Assembly (NCBI RefSeq): GCF_008761635.1
Contig: NZ_CP044344.1
Location: 186,001-250,000 of the forward strand
Origin: Nocardioides cynanchi
GTDB taxonomy: Bacteria; Actinomycetota; Actinomycetes; Propionibacteriales; Nocardioidaceae
Length of the DNA stretch: 64,000 nt
Direction of reading: 5' to 3'
In this document: in pieces, positions 9,235-22,600 of the stretch
Layout of the letters: each line of letters begins with the position of its first letter
Numbering within the stretch: the first letter of the stretch is position 1
Position numbers and translations under genes: made by a program
The notes under the pieces: model-generated
Database searches by the model: none
What the model saw: the letters and a program-made list of their open reading frames with translations, nothing else
Told to the model about the DNA's origin: nothing

Positions 9235-9603
9235 TGGGCCGAACCACGAGTCCTCCGGATCTGTTCCGGGGCCAGGACACAATCCGGCAACAACCCGGGG
9301 GCCGATCGCGCCTGGTGGTCGAGCGGAGTCGAGACCACGCCTCGCGGACCGGCTGTGGGTCGCGACCCCTGACCGAGGGGGCGTGGTTGCGGCCGGCTTC
9401 TGGTTGCGGTGCCTCCGCAGGTCTGCCGGGTGGTACGGCGTCGTCCGGCTGTTGAGTGTGCTCGGGTGGGCTGCGGTTGACCTCACTCGGGCGTGTGGAC
9501 GATAAACGGGCCGATAAAAGAGTTTCTGTGGATCATCTCGGATCGTGGGATAACCCCTGTGGATATCACATCGAATGTCGGTGGTTCCTGATTCGATTTT
9601 GCT
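9235..9603. other. Intergenic stretch without a supported gene
   Basis: About 370 bp with no convincing coding potential. It contains one imperfect inverted repeat (9315-9338) and, from about 9495 onward, a run of noticeably lower GC leading up to the DUF222 gene, with TGTGGATA-like segments. The low-GC part probably holds the promoter of that gene. Confidence 0.5.
9315..9338. repeat. Imperfect inverted repeat, extragenic palindrome type
   Basis: GTGGTCGAGCGG and AGTCGAGACCAC form an interrupted hairpin (GTGGTC..GA / TC..GACCAC). The wording GGTCGAGCGGAGTCGAGACC is of the kind widely dispersed between genes in Nocardioides-like genomes; dispersal cannot be tested inside this window. Confidence 0.4.
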
Positions 9604-13843
<4,240 letters not shown>

Positions 13844-13862
13844 CGGCACTCGCGGCGGTCGG

Positions 13863-14744
13863 TCATGGGGCGGCCAGGTCCGCGAACAGCGCCGGCCACG
13901 AGGTGAGCAGGGTGCCCAGGTGACCGACGCCTGGCACCTCGTTCAGGTGGGCACGGGGCAGGTGCTCCTGGAGCCAGCGGCCGTTGCGCACCGGCGCGTT
14001 GGCGTCGTGCTCGCCGTACCACAGCGACACCGGGCAGACGACGTCCTCGACCCGGAACTCCCACGGCCGGAAGACGATCGCGGCGTCGCCCAAGTAGCCG
14101 GACGGTTCGCCGACCGCCTCCCGGGCGGCGGCGGCGTGGTCGAAGCCGGCGTCGCGCAGCAGCAGCGCGCGGTCGTCGTCGGGAAGGGACGACAGCCAGC
14201 GCGTGGCCAGGGCCTCGTCGTCGGGGTCATCGGGGTCGACCCGCGCGCGGTACTGCGCGAAATCGGGCGTCACCAGCGCGACGTTGTCGGCGACGGAGCC
14301 TGCCCCGAGCCGGAGGAACTGCTCCTGCCTGTCGGCGTCGAGGTCGTCGCGCGGCCAGGGTGGATCCATCCGGGGCGCCTCACCCGGTGCCGCGACCAGC
14401 GCGGCCCGGAGCACCCGGCCGGGGTGGTGAGCTGCGCAGGCCAGCGCGAACATGCCGCCGACCGACATCCCGAGCACCGCGAACGACGCGATCCCGAGCC
14501 GGTCGGCCAGACCGACGGCGTCCTGCACCGCGAGGCGGCTCGAGGGGCTCGCGGGCGTCGTCCGTCCGTAACCGGGTCGGCTGGCGGCGACGAGCCGGAC
14601 CCCTGCGCGACGAGCGGCCTCGGCCCCGCTCCAGGCGGCCCGTCGGGTGTCGGGAGTGCCGTGGAAGAAGAGCACGGGCAGGCCGTCGGGAGCGCCCAGG
14701 TCGGAGTACTCGACGACCCGGCCGTCCAGGTCGATCAGCGCCAT
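13863..14744 (-). CDS. Alpha/beta fold hydrolase
   Basis: 293 residues. Oxyanion strand VLFFHGTPDTR, RPGYGRT, nucleophile elbow GMSVGG, acid in WYGEHDANAP and histidine in PGVGHLG near the C terminus complete a typical triad. The family includes haloalkane dehalogenase- and epoxide hydrolase-like enzymes; the substrate is unknown. TAGGGT sits six bases before the ATG on this strand, so a leaderless message is possible. It converges with ligA. Confidence 0.8.
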   Translation of the reverse strand: MALIDLDGRVVEYSDLGAPDGLPVLFFHGTPDTRRAAWSGAEAARRAGVRLVAASRPGYGRTTPASPSSRLAVQDAVGLADRLGIASFAVLGMSVGGMFALACAAHHPGRVLRAALVAAPGEAPRMDPPWPRDDLDADRQEQFLRLGAGSVADNVALVTPDFAQYRARVDPDDPDDEALATRWLSSLPDDDRALLLRDAGFDHAAAAREAVGEPSGYLGDAAIVFRPWEFRVEDVVCPVSLWYGEHDANAPVRNGRWLQEHLPRAHLNEVPGVGHLGTLLTSWPALFADLAAP

Positions 14745-14776
14745 CGCGCCACCCTAGGGCGGCGGATCGACCCGGG

Positions 14777-16471
14777 CTAGGGGCTCGCGACGGGGGTCAG
14801 CTCGTCCTGGTCGGTGGCCGCGGCCGGCGCCCGACGGAGGACGAGGGTGACGCGAGAGGCCAGGCACAGGGTCACCAGGATCAGACCGCCGCCGACCACG
14901 GTATGGCCCCCCGACAGGATGACGACGCCGAGCAGGAAGCAGAGCGCGGCGATCACGATCTGCCCGGCCACGGTCCGCGTGAAGCGGATCGTCGCGGTGG
15001 CCGCCAGGTGCGCGGGCGCCATCCGCTGGAAGGTGCCCGGCCGGTCGGGTACGGGAACCCGCAGGTCGGCCGGCAGCCAGGAGTCGAGCTGGGCGGTGAG
15101 GTCGTCTCCGCCGCGCCACTCGGCAGGCTCCATCCACAGGGTCGAGCCGTCCCGCCCGATCAGCTGGCGGGTGCCGTCGCGCCAGGCGAAGACCGAGACG
15201 ATGTCGGGGACCCGCATCACTCGTGCCGTCGTGCCCGAGGCCCGCTCGACGGTCTGGCTGTCGACCGCGAACGTCGCGGCATCCGCGGGCCAGTCCACGT
15301 GTCGGTGACGGGGCACCACGCCGACCGGCGGACGCTCGGGGAACGTGATCAGCTGCACCGGGTCACGGCGTCGGATCGGGTGCTCGGGCGCGCCGAGCAG
15401 GAGGGTGTCGTTGAACTCGCGGGCCGCGGCGTCGACCTCGGCCGGATCGGTCGACCGCAGCTCGTCGACCATCTCCTCGAGGGTCTGGGGCACCCGGTCG
15501 CTGAGCACGGCCAGCGCCGAGCGGTGCGCGATCAAGAAACCCACGTCGCGGTGCTCGAGCTCTCCGAGGCGGTTGTCGACCGCCTCCTGGAGCCAGTCCC
15601 GCGGCACGCCGTCGCGACCGAGCCGGGCGGCGATCTCGAGAGCGGTCTCGACCGACTTCACCACTGCGTCGCGCTGGGCGGCGCTGCCGCCGCCGACCAC
15701 GCTGTGGCGGTCGTCGACGTCGACGAGGCGGGCCCAGGGGGAGTCGACGCCGCCGGTGTGCTCGCGCATGCCGTCGTGGACGGCGCGCTCGAGGATGCCG
15801 GGCAGGAACGACGAGGCGTGGGTACGGCGTACCGCGCCGGTCAGCGTCAGCCACGCGTCGTCGACGTAGGTCGCCGGCAGCGGGCGGTCGACCTGCTGGG
15901 CCGGGGCCGGAGCGTGGTACTCCCCCGGGGGGAGCGGCAGGGCCAGGTCGGCGGGCGGCGGGCCGTCGAGGACGAGCACCACGTTGGAGCGGTTGAAGAC
16001 CCGACGCGATCGCTCGGCGAGCAGCTCCGGGGTGGCCCGGAGCGAGCCGACCTCCGCGTAGCTGGCGACTCCGGGCCCGGTCGCGCCGTACCGCCAGGTC
16101 AGGGACGCGAGCAGCGGGTCGATGCGCCGCTGCGCCTCGGCCTGGAGCACACCGCGCTCCCGGGCGAGGAGCTGGAGGTCGGGCTCCTCGAGCCAGCGGG
16201 CCAGCGCCACGAGGTCGTCGACCACGGACTCCGGGGTGCCGTGGGCGGTGAACCGGGTGAGCAGCATCCCGACCGAGCCCTGGATCGGGCTGCGCAGCGT
16301 CTCGCGGTCGAGCAGGGCGAGGTGCTCGAGCAGGTGCAGCCAGCCGGTCTCGGGGAGCGGCTCGTCCGCCAGCCCGTGCCGGAAGTGGAGGTGCGCGGCC
16401 GAGAGTGGACGCCCCAGATCGGCCCAGAAGCACAGGGCGCCATCGATCTCGGTCTCGTGGACGGTGACCAT
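14777..16471 (-). CDS. Membrane-tethered M16-like zinc peptidase
   Basis: 564 residues from ATG 16471 (an ATG at 16483 is possible). Residues 46-50 are HLLEH, the inverted zinc motif HxxEH of M16 inverzincins, and RERGVLQAEAQRR provides the third ligand Glu (about E112) at the usual distance. A second M16-type lobe follows (THASSFLPGILERAVHDG, then QEAVDNRLGELEHRDVG). The last ~60 residues contain two hydrophobic segments (TVAGQIVIAALCFLLGVVIL and VVGGGLILVTLCLASRV), which would anchor it in the membrane. Standard bacterial M16 proteins lack such a tail. Substrate is unknown. Confidence 0.65.
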   Translation of the reverse strand: MVTVHETEIDGALCFWADLGRPLSAAHLHFRHGLADEPLPETGWLHLLEHLALLDRETLRSPIQGSVGMLLTRFTAHGTPESVVDDLVALARWLEEPDLQLLARERGVLQAEAQRRIDPLLASLTWRYGATGPGVASYAEVGSLRATPELLAERSRRVFNRSNVVLVLDGPPPADLALPLPPGEYHAPAPAQQVDRPLPATYVDDAWLTLTGAVRRTHASSFLPGILERAVHDGMREHTGGVDSPWARLVDVDDRHSVVGGGSAAQRDAVVKSVETALEIAARLGRDGVPRDWLQEAVDNRLGELEHRDVGFLIAHRSALAVLSDRVPQTLEEMVDELRSTDPAEVDAAAREFNDTLLLGAPEHPIRRRDPVQLITFPERPPVGVVPRHRHVDWPADAATFAVDSQTVERASGTTARVMRVPDIVSVFAWRDGTRQLIGRDGSTLWMEPAEWRGGDDLTAQLDSWLPADLRVPVPDRPGTFQRMAPAHLAATATIRFTRTVAGQIVIAALCFLLGVVILSGGHTVVGGGLILVTLCLASRVTLVLRRAPAAATDQDELTPVASP

Positions 16472-16530
16472 GACCCCTGCCATCCTAGAGATGCCGGGGC
16501 CTCCGTGCGGGAATTCGGAGAACCCGCTGG

Positions 16531-17673
16531 TCAGGACTCGTAGACCCGGCCCGTGTACCGCACCAGGCCGTTGCCGGTCGCCCGGGGCACCGTGCTGGAG
16601 TGGCAGGTGCCGGTGGTGGCGCCGCAGAGTGTGAGCTGGTCGCCGCGGACGCCGAACAGGTCGTCCTGGGGGGTCCAGCCCACGTCGAACGGCGAGACGT
16701 CGACCGACACGTGCGTGCCGGCGTCCACGTCGTACACCTGGGTCGATGAGGCCTGCGACTGCGACCGGGGGTCGACCGGGCCCGCCGAGGCCACCATCGC
16801 GAACCGGCCGTCGGGGGACAGGGACACCTGTTCGACCTGCGAGATCGGGATGTCGAGCAGGTCCGACCCGGTGGCGGCGTCCACCACGGCGGCGCTGGCG
16901 TGGTCGGTGGCACGGCCGTGCAGCCGCACGGTGCGCCCGCCGGAGACCTCGGGGAACGTGCCGCCGGGCAGGACCGAGCTCGTCGTGGTCGTGCCGGTGC
17001 GCCAGTTCACGACCGCGGTGGAGTCGTCGAGGCTGACGAAGACCCGGTCGCCGGCGAGCGACACGGGGGGCGCCGGCCAACCGCCCCACGAGTAGGTGCC
17101 GGGGACGTCGACGGTGGCGACGTCCCGGTCGGTGGCGACGTCGTGCACCACCACCTGGATCCGGTCGCCGACCCTCGTCGCCCAGGCCAGGTAGGGCTCG
17201 GTCGGGTCGGCGGACGGGACGACCTCGCCGAGCGTGACTCCCAGCCGGGTGGCGGTGCCGTCGGGGGTCACCAGCTCGAAGTGGAAGGGCGCCCCGCCGT
17301 CGGAGCTGCCGTCCTTGTTGGTGCGCACCAGGATCCCCGCCGAGGTGTAGTAGAGGGTCTGGGCGACCTCCGGCATCGGCACGGCCCGTGCCTCGGTGCC
17401 GAGGTAGACGGTGTCGTCGACCCCCCACGCGAACGGAACCGTCACCGTTGGGACCTGCGTCGGTGCGACGTCCGGGCCCTGGCCGCCGGTGTTCAGGGCC
17501 ACGGCCGCGCCGCCACCGACCAGGGCCAGGGCGAGGGCGGTGGTGCCCCAGATCGTGCGGGTACGTCGACGCTGCAGGCGGCGGCCGGTGCCGAGGATCT
17601 CGGCGGTCGGGGCTGGCGGGACGTCGAGCGTCTCCGCCTCGGCGTGGAGGAGGGTGATCAGGCGTTCAGTCAC
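16531..17673 (-). CDS. Membrane-anchored propeller-like protein, partner of the SigE-family sigma factor
   Basis: 380 residues from GTG 17673; an upstream in-frame ATG (17709) would give 392. A short cytoplasmic part (VTERLITLLHAEAETLDVPPAPT...RRRT) precedes one TM helix (IWGTTALALALVGGGAAVAL, about residues 42-61), then an extracellular domain with repeated segments such as QVSLSPDGRFAMVASAG that suggest a TolB/WD-like propeller. It overlaps the sigma gene by 8 bp, so the two are translationally coupled. The topology fits a sensor or anti-sigma role, but no recognised anti-sigma domain is visible. Function not established. Confidence 0.65.
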   Translation of the reverse strand: MTERLITLLHAEAETLDVPPAPTAEILGTGRRLQRRRTRTIWGTTALALALVGGGAAVALNTGGQGPDVAPTQVPTVTVPFAWGVDDTVYLGTEARAVPMPEVAQTLYYTSAGILVRTNKDGSSDGGAPFHFELVTPDGTATRLGVTLGEVVPSADPTEPYLAWATRVGDRIQVVVHDVATDRDVATVDVPGTYSWGGWPAPPVSLAGDRVFVSLDDSTAVVNWRTGTTTTSSVLPGGTFPEVSGGRTVRLHGRATDHASAAVVDAATGSDLLDIPISQVEQVSLSPDGRFAMVASAGPVDPRSQSQASSTQVYDVDAGTHVSVDVSPFDVGWTPQDDLFGVRGDQLTLCGATTGTCHSSTVPRATGNGLVRYTGRVYES

Positions 17674-18184
17674 GGGATGCTCCGGTGTCCAGAGGGATGA
17701 CGGCCTCACCGAGCAGGCCGCGCAGGTGGGCGAAGGCGTCCGAGGTCTGGCTCTTGACCGTTCCCTCGGAGCACTGGAGGGCGCGTGCGGTCTCGGCGAC
17801 CGACAGGTCCTCGTAGTAGCGCAGGACGACGACCGCGCGCTGCCGCGGGGCGAGGCGGGCCAGCGCGGCGGTCAGGTCCGGCCGGAGGGTCGGATCGACC
17901 TCGTAGGAGCCGGTCTCGATCGTCTCGGTGGGGTGCTCCGCCCGCCAGCCCCGCTTGCGGAACCAGCTGGAGGCGGTGTTCACCAGGGTGGTGCGGGCGT
18001 AGCCGCGGGCCGCGTCGAGCTCGCGCACCCGGCCCCACGACGCGTAGGTCTTGGCCAGCGCGGTCTGGACGAGGTCCTCGGCGAGCTCCCGGTCGCCGAG
18101 CAGGAGGTACGCCGTGCGGTACAGCGAGGGCCACGAGGCGACGACGAACTCGGTGAACTCGTCGTCGGACGGTGGTCGTGCCAT
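17666..18184 (-). CDS. SigE-family ECF RNA polymerase sigma factor
   Basis: 172 residues from ATG 18184, which has GGGAGA six bases upstream; a GTG at 18214 is less likely. Region 2 is FTEFVVASWPSLYRTAYLLLGDRELAEDLVQTALAK, region 4 is LAPRQRAVVVLRYYEDLSVAETARALQCSEGTVKSQTSDAFAHLR. The pattern EFVxxxxxxLxRTAYLLxGD is typical of the actinobacterial SigE subfamily. The following gene, overlapping by 8 bp, encodes a membrane propeller protein and may control it. Confidence 0.9.
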   Translation of the reverse strand: MARPPSDDEFTEFVVASWPSLYRTAYLLLGDRELAEDLVQTALAKTYASWGRVRELDAARGYARTTLVNTASSWFRKRGWRAEHPTETIETGSYEVDPTLRPDLTAALARLAPRQRAVVVLRYYEDLSVAETARALQCSEGTVKSQTSDAFAHLRGLLGEAVIPLDTGASRD

Positions 18185-18243
18185 GGAGTCTCCCGAGCTC
18201 GGATGATCGGTCACCCATCCAGATGCGGCAGCGGACCGATTGG

Positions 18244-18271
18244 TTGGGTGCCCGCCTGCGCTCCCTAGGAT
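18244..18271 (+). promoter_or_regulatory. Putative gatCAB promoter
   Basis: TTGGGT (18244-18249), 16 bp, TAGGAT (18266-18271). The -10 box ends six bases before the gatC ATG, which would make the message leaderless or nearly so. Confidence 0.5.
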
Positions 18272-18277
18272 GAGGCC

Positions 18278-18601
18278 ATGCCCGACACCCCTGGCGGCGC
18301 GCCCGCGTCGATCTCACGCGACGAGCTGGCCCACCTGGCCGACCTCGCGCGGATCGACCTCTCCGACGCCGAGCTCGACCACCTCGCACCCCAGCTGAGC
18401 GTGATCCTCGAGTCGGTCGCGTCGATCACCGGGGTCGCCGGTGACGACGTACCACCGACGTCGCACGCGCTGCCGCTGACCAACGTCTTCCGCGAGGACG
18501 TCGTCCGTCCCGGCCTGACCGCCGAGGAGGCGCTGAGCGGCGCCCCGGCCGTCGAGCAGCAGCGCTTCCGGGTGCCCCGGATCCTGGGAGACGAGCAGTG
18601 A
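18278..18601 (+). CDS. gatC: Asp-tRNA(Asn)/Glu-tRNA(Gln) amidotransferase subunit C
   Basis: 107 residues. Small subunit that stabilises the GatA-GatB interface. The family signature [22 protein letters not shown] and the C-terminal FRVPRIL are clear. It begins a three-gene block with gatA (GTG overlapping its stop at 18598) and gatB, the complete transamidosome route to Gln-tRNA and/or Asn-tRNA. Confidence 0.95.
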   Translation: MPDTPGGAPASISRDELAHLADLARIDLSDAELDHLAPQLSVILESVASITGVAGDDVPPTSHALPLTNVFREDVVRPGLTAEEALSGAPAVEQQRFRVPRILGDEQ

Positions 18602-20112
18602 GCGCTCCCGAGACCCGCACCGCCGCCGAGCTCGCTGACGCCCTGGCCTCCGGCGACCTCACCAGCGTCGCGCTCACCCAGGCCCATCTCGACCGGATTG
18701 CGGACGTCGACGGTGCCGTCCACGCCTTCTTGCAGGTCGACGCCGAGGGCGCCCTTCGCGACGCGGCCGCCGCCGACGAGCGGCGCGGCTCCGGACAGCC
18801 GGCGAGCGCGCTGGACGGCGTGCCGATCGCGGTCAAGGACGTGCTCGCGACCCGCGGCCTACCCACCACCTGTGGCTCCCGGATCCTCGAGGGCTGGGTG
18901 CCGCCGTACGACGCCACCGTGGTCGCGCGACTGCGCGCGGCGGGGCTGCCGATCCTGGGCAAGACCAACATGGACGAGTTCGCGATGGGCTCCTCGACCG
19001 AGCACAGCGCCTACGGACCGACCCACAACCCGTGGGACCTGACCCGGATCCCGGGCGGCTCAGGTGGAGGCAGCGCGGCCGCGGTGGCGGCGTACGAAGC
19101 GCCGCTCGCGATCGGCACCGACACCGGCGGCTCGATCCGCCAGCCGGGCGCGGTCACCGGCACGGTGGGCGTGAAGCCGACGTACGGCGGGGTGTCGCGC
19201 TACGGCCTGATCGCCCTGGCCAACTCCCTGGACCAGGCGGGGCCGGTCACCCGGACCGTCCTCGACGCGGCGATGCTGCACGAGGTCATCGGCGGCCACG
19301 ACCCCCTCGACTCCACCTCCATCGACGCGCCGCTGCCCGGCCTGGTCGACGCCGCCCGGCGCGGCGCGGACGGTGATCTCACCGGGGTCCGGATCGGGGT
19401 CGTCACCGAGCTCGGTGGCGAGGGCTACCAGGCCGGCGTGCTCGCCCGCTTCCGCGAGTCCGTGGAGCTGATGACCCGGGCCGGCGCCGAGGTGGTCGAG
19501 GTGTCGTGCCCGCACTTCGTGCACGCCCTGGCGACCTACTACCTGATCCTCCCCGCCGAGGCGTCGTCCAACCTGGCCCGCTTCGACGCGATGCGCTACG
19601 GCCTGCGGGTGACGCCCGACGGCTCACCCTCCGCCGAGGACGTGATGCGGGTGACCCGCGAGGCCGGCTTCGGCGACGAGGTGAAGCGCCGGATCATCCT
19701 CGGCACCTACGCGCTGTCCAGCGGCTACTACGACGCCTACTACGGCCAGGCGCAGAAGGTCCGCACCCTGATCGCCCGCGACTTCGACGCGGCGTTCGAG
19801 CGGGCCGACGTGCTGGTCAGCCCGACCGCGCCGACCACGGCGTTCAAGCTGGGCGAGAAGGTCGACGACCCGCTGGCGATGTACCTCAACGACCTGGCCA
19901 CCATCCCGGCCAACCTCTCGGGCGTCCCGGGCATCTCGGTGCCGAGCGGTCTCGCCGACGAGGACGGACTGCCCGCCGGAGTCCAGATCCTGGCCCCGGC
20001 CACCGCCGACGACCGCGTCTACCGGGTCGGCGCCGCACTCGAGTCGCTGCTCGCGCAGCAGTGGGGCGGCCGCCTGCTCGACCAGGCTCCGGCCCTGGAA
20101 GGAGCCCGCTGA
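18598..20112 (+). CDS. gatA: Asp-tRNA(Asn)/Glu-tRNA(Gln) amidotransferase subunit A
   Basis: 504 residues. Glutaminase subunit that releases ammonia from glutamine for GatB. Amidase-signature triad visible: Lys in [11 protein letters not shown], cis-Ser in [13 protein letters not shown] and nucleophile Ser in [14 protein letters not shown] start overlaps the gatC stop by four bases; its stop TGA overlaps the gatB ATG by one base. Length is normal. Confidence 0.97.
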   Translation: MSAPETRTAAELADALASGDLTSVALTQAHLDRIADVDGAVHAFLQVDAEGALRDAAAADERRGSGQPASALDGVPIAVKDVLATRGLPTTCGSRILEGWVPPYDATVVARLRAAGLPILGKTNMDEFAMGSSTEHSAYGPTHNPWDLTRIPGGSGGGSAAAVAAYEAPLAIGTDTGGSIRQPGAVTGTVGVKPTYGGVSRYGLIALANSLDQAGPVTRTVLDAAMLHEVIGGHDPLDSTSIDAPLPGLVDAARRGADGDLTGVRIGVVTELGGEGYQAGVLARFRESVELMTRAGAEVVEVSCPHFVHALATYYLILPAEASSNLARFDAMRYGLRVTPDGSPSAEDVMRVTREAGFGDEVKRRIILGTYALSSGYYDAYYGQAQKVRTLIARDFDAAFERADVLVSPTAPTTAFKLGEKVDDPLAMYLNDLATIPANLSGVPGISVPSGLADEDGLPAGVQILAPATADDRVYRVGAALESLLAQQWGGRLLDQAPALEGAR

Positions 20113-21605
20113 TGAGCGACGCCCTGATGCCGTACGACGACGTGGTGGCGCGCTTCGACCCGGCCCTCGGCCTCGAGGTGCACGTCGAGCTCAACACCGC
20201 GACCAAGATGTTCTGCGGGTGCCCGACGGAGTTCGGTGCCGAGCCCAACACCCAGACCTGTCCCACGTGCCTGGGCCTGCCGGGCTCGATGCCGGCGCTG
20301 AACGCACGCGGTGTCGAGTCGGCGATCCGGATCGGTCTGGCGCTGAACTGCGAGATCGCCGAGTGGTGCCGCTTCGCGCGGAAGAACTACTTCTACCCCG
20401 ACATGCCGAAGAACTTCCAGACCAGCCAGTACGACGAGCCGATCGCGTTCGAGGGCTACATGGACGTGGACGTCGAGGGGGAGACCTACCGGGTCGAGAT
20501 CGAGCGCGCCCACATGGAGGAGGACACCGGCAAGTCGCTGCACGTCGGCGGCAGCACCGGGCGGATCCACGGTGCCGACTACTCCCTGGTCGACTACAAC
20601 CGGGCCGGCATCCCCCTGATCGAGATCGTCACCAAGCCGGTGCTCGGCACCGGCGCCAAGGCACCCGAGGTGGCCCGCGCCTACGTCGGCCAGCTCCGTG
20701 AGCTGCTCCTCGGCCTCGGCGTGAGCGACGTACGCATGGAGCAGGGGTCGCTGCGCTGCGACGTGAACCTGTCCCTGGCGCCGACCGGGTCCGGCACTCT
20801 CGGCACCCGGACCGAGACCAAGAACGTGAACTCGCTGCGCTCGGTCGAGCGCGCCGCGCGCTTCGAGATGCAGCGGCACGCGGCGATCCTGGCCGGGGGT
20901 GGGTCGATCCTCCAGGAGACCCGTCACTGGCACGAGGACACCGGCGTGACCACCAGCGGCCGGGAGAAGTCCGACGCCGAGGACTACCGCTACTTCCCCG
21001 AGCCCGACCTGGTGCCGATCGCGCCGAGCCGCGAGTGGGTCGCGGAGCTGAGGGCCACGCTGCCCGAGCCGCCGCACGAGCGTCGTGCGCGGCTGCAGGC
21101 CGAGTGGGGCTTCTCCGACCTCGACATGCGCGACACGGTCGGCGCCGGAGCGCTGGGGCTGGTCGAGGAGACGATCGCCGCCGGGGCCACGCCGCAGAGC
21201 GCGCGGAAGTGGTGGCTGGGCGAGCTGGCCCGGCGCGCCAACGAGTCCGAGACCGATCTCGCCTCGCTCGGCGTCTCCCCGGCCGACGTCGCCCGGGTGC
21301 AGGCCCTGGTTGACGAGGGGAAGCTGAACGACAAGCTCGCCCGGCAGGTGCTCGACGGCGTGCTCGCCGGTGACGGCGGCCCCGACGACGTGGTGGCCGC
21401 CCGCGGGCTCGGCATCGTCTCCGACGACGGTGCGCTCACCGAGGCCGTGGACCGGGCGATCGCCGACAACCCCGACGTCGCCGACAAGATCCGCGACGGC
21501 AAGGTCGCGGCCGCCGGAGCGCTGATCGGGGCGGTGATGAAGGACATGCGCGGCCAGGCCGACGCCGGGCGGGTCCGGGAGCTGATCCTGGAGCGCCTGG
21601 CCTGA
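20112..21605 (+). CDS. gatB: Asp-tRNA(Asn)/Glu-tRNA(Gln) amidotransferase subunit B
   Basis: 497 residues. Kinase/amidotransferase subunit acting on misacylated tRNA. N-terminal [10 protein letters not shown], the zinc-binding CGCPTEFG...[23 protein letters not shown] and the C-terminal YqeY-like helical tail ([20 protein letters not shown]) are all present. ATG 20112 overlaps the gatA stop (TGATG). Confidence 0.97.
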   Translation: MSDALMPYDDVVARFDPALGLEVHVELNTATKMFCGCPTEFGAEPNTQTCPTCLGLPGSMPALNARGVESAIRIGLALNCEIAEWCRFARKNYFYPDMPKNFQTSQYDEPIAFEGYMDVDVEGETYRVEIERAHMEEDTGKSLHVGGSTGRIHGADYSLVDYNRAGIPLIEIVTKPVLGTGAKAPEVARAYVGQLRELLLGLGVSDVRMEQGSLRCDVNLSLAPTGSGTLGTRTETKNVNSLRSVERAARFEMQRHAAILAGGGSILQETRHWHEDTGVTTSGREKSDAEDYRYFPEPDLVPIAPSREWVAELRATLPEPPHERRARLQAEWGFSDLDMRDTVGAGALGLVEETIAAGATPQSARKWWLGELARRANESETDLASLGVSPADVARVQALVDEGKLNDKLARQVLDGVLAGDGGPDDVVAARGLGIVSDDGALTEAVDRAIADNPDVADKIRDGKVAAAGALIGAVMKDMRGQADAGRVRELILERLA

Positions 21606-21643
21606 CCCGGGTCGAGGAGTAGCTCGAGGACGCGGGGGGTTCG

Positions 21644-22531
21644 GTGGTCAGGTCCGAGGTGCGCCTCGGCAACGGCTCGCGGGTCGTGGTCGCGGACTCC
21701 GGCCCGTCGACCTTGCCGGTCAGCGTCGTCGCGCTGCCCGGCTGGAAGGGCGCCGACCTCGGGCTGCGCAGGCTGGTGGCGCACACGGCCCGGCGCGGGC
21801 TCCGCGTGGTGACGGTCAACCTCCCGGGGATGGGGGTCTCCGAGAGCACCGGGCGACTCCACCGGGGGTTGACGGAGCTGTCGGAGCTCGTCGAGGAGGT
21901 GCTCGACTCGATCGGTGCGACCGAGCCGGTGGTCCTCGTCGGGCACTCCTTCGGTGCCACCATCGGCGTGACGGTCGCCTCCCGACGGCTCGCACCCCTC
22001 CGTGGGCTGGTGCTCGTCTCCCCGGTGGTCGTGCGGCCCGATCGCCGGACCGGGCTCAGCGCCTACGCCGGCCACGCCTGTGCCGGCCTGTTCGCCTCGG
22101 TGATGTCCCGCGCTCCCCGCCCGATCGCCGACGCCGTCGTCGGATCGACCCTCCTCGAGGACGCCGGCAACCTGACCCTGGCGCGGCACGGGCTCCGCGG
22201 GTTCCTCCGCATCCGCGCCGAGGCTGCCCCCGAGCGTCACCTGGGTGCCGATCCGCGCGTCGCGGCCGACCATCTCCGGGTGGCCAGTCGCTCCGGCTGT
22301 CTGGAGCGGGCCGGGGAGGTCGGGATCCCGACCTGGATCGTGGCCGGTGACCGCGACCAGCTGTCTCCGGTCGATGACCTGACCCGCCTGTGCGAGGCCC
22401 TGCCACACGGACGGCTGAGACTCCTGGCCGGCGCCGGCCACCTGGCCCACCAGGAGGACGCGGAGGCGTTGGCTGCGCTCGTCGCCGACTGTGTGGCCGA
22501 AGCGGTGAGGACCAAGATCCCTCCCGCGTGA
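21644..22531 (+). CDS. Alpha/beta hydrolase
   Basis: 295 residues from GTG 21644. VVALPGWKGADLG is an oxyanion-hole variant, GHSFGATIG carries the nucleophile Ser, GDRDQLSPVDDL the acid and GAGHLAHQED the catalytic His. It resembles general esterase/lipase-like hydrolases. It lies 38 bp after gatB on the same strand but has no functional link to it. Substrate unknown. Confidence 0.78.
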   Translation: MVRSEVRLGNGSRVVVADSGPSTLPVSVVALPGWKGADLGLRRLVAHTARRGLRVVTVNLPGMGVSESTGRLHRGLTELSELVEEVLDSIGATEPVVLVGHSFGATIGVTVASRRLAPLRGLVLVSPVVVRPDRRTGLSAYAGHACAGLFASVMSRAPRPIADAVVGSTLLEDAGNLTLARHGLRGFLRIRAEAAPERHLGADPRVAADHLRVASRSGCLERAGEVGIPTWIVAGDRDQLSPVDDLTRLCEALPHGRLRLLAGAGHLAHQEDAEALAALVADCVAEAVRTKIPPA

Positions 22532-22600
22532 GTCGCTGGGCACTACCCGGAGCCCGGGGCCGGTGGGTTACTGGAGGGAGCTGAGCTCCGGAGGCATCGG

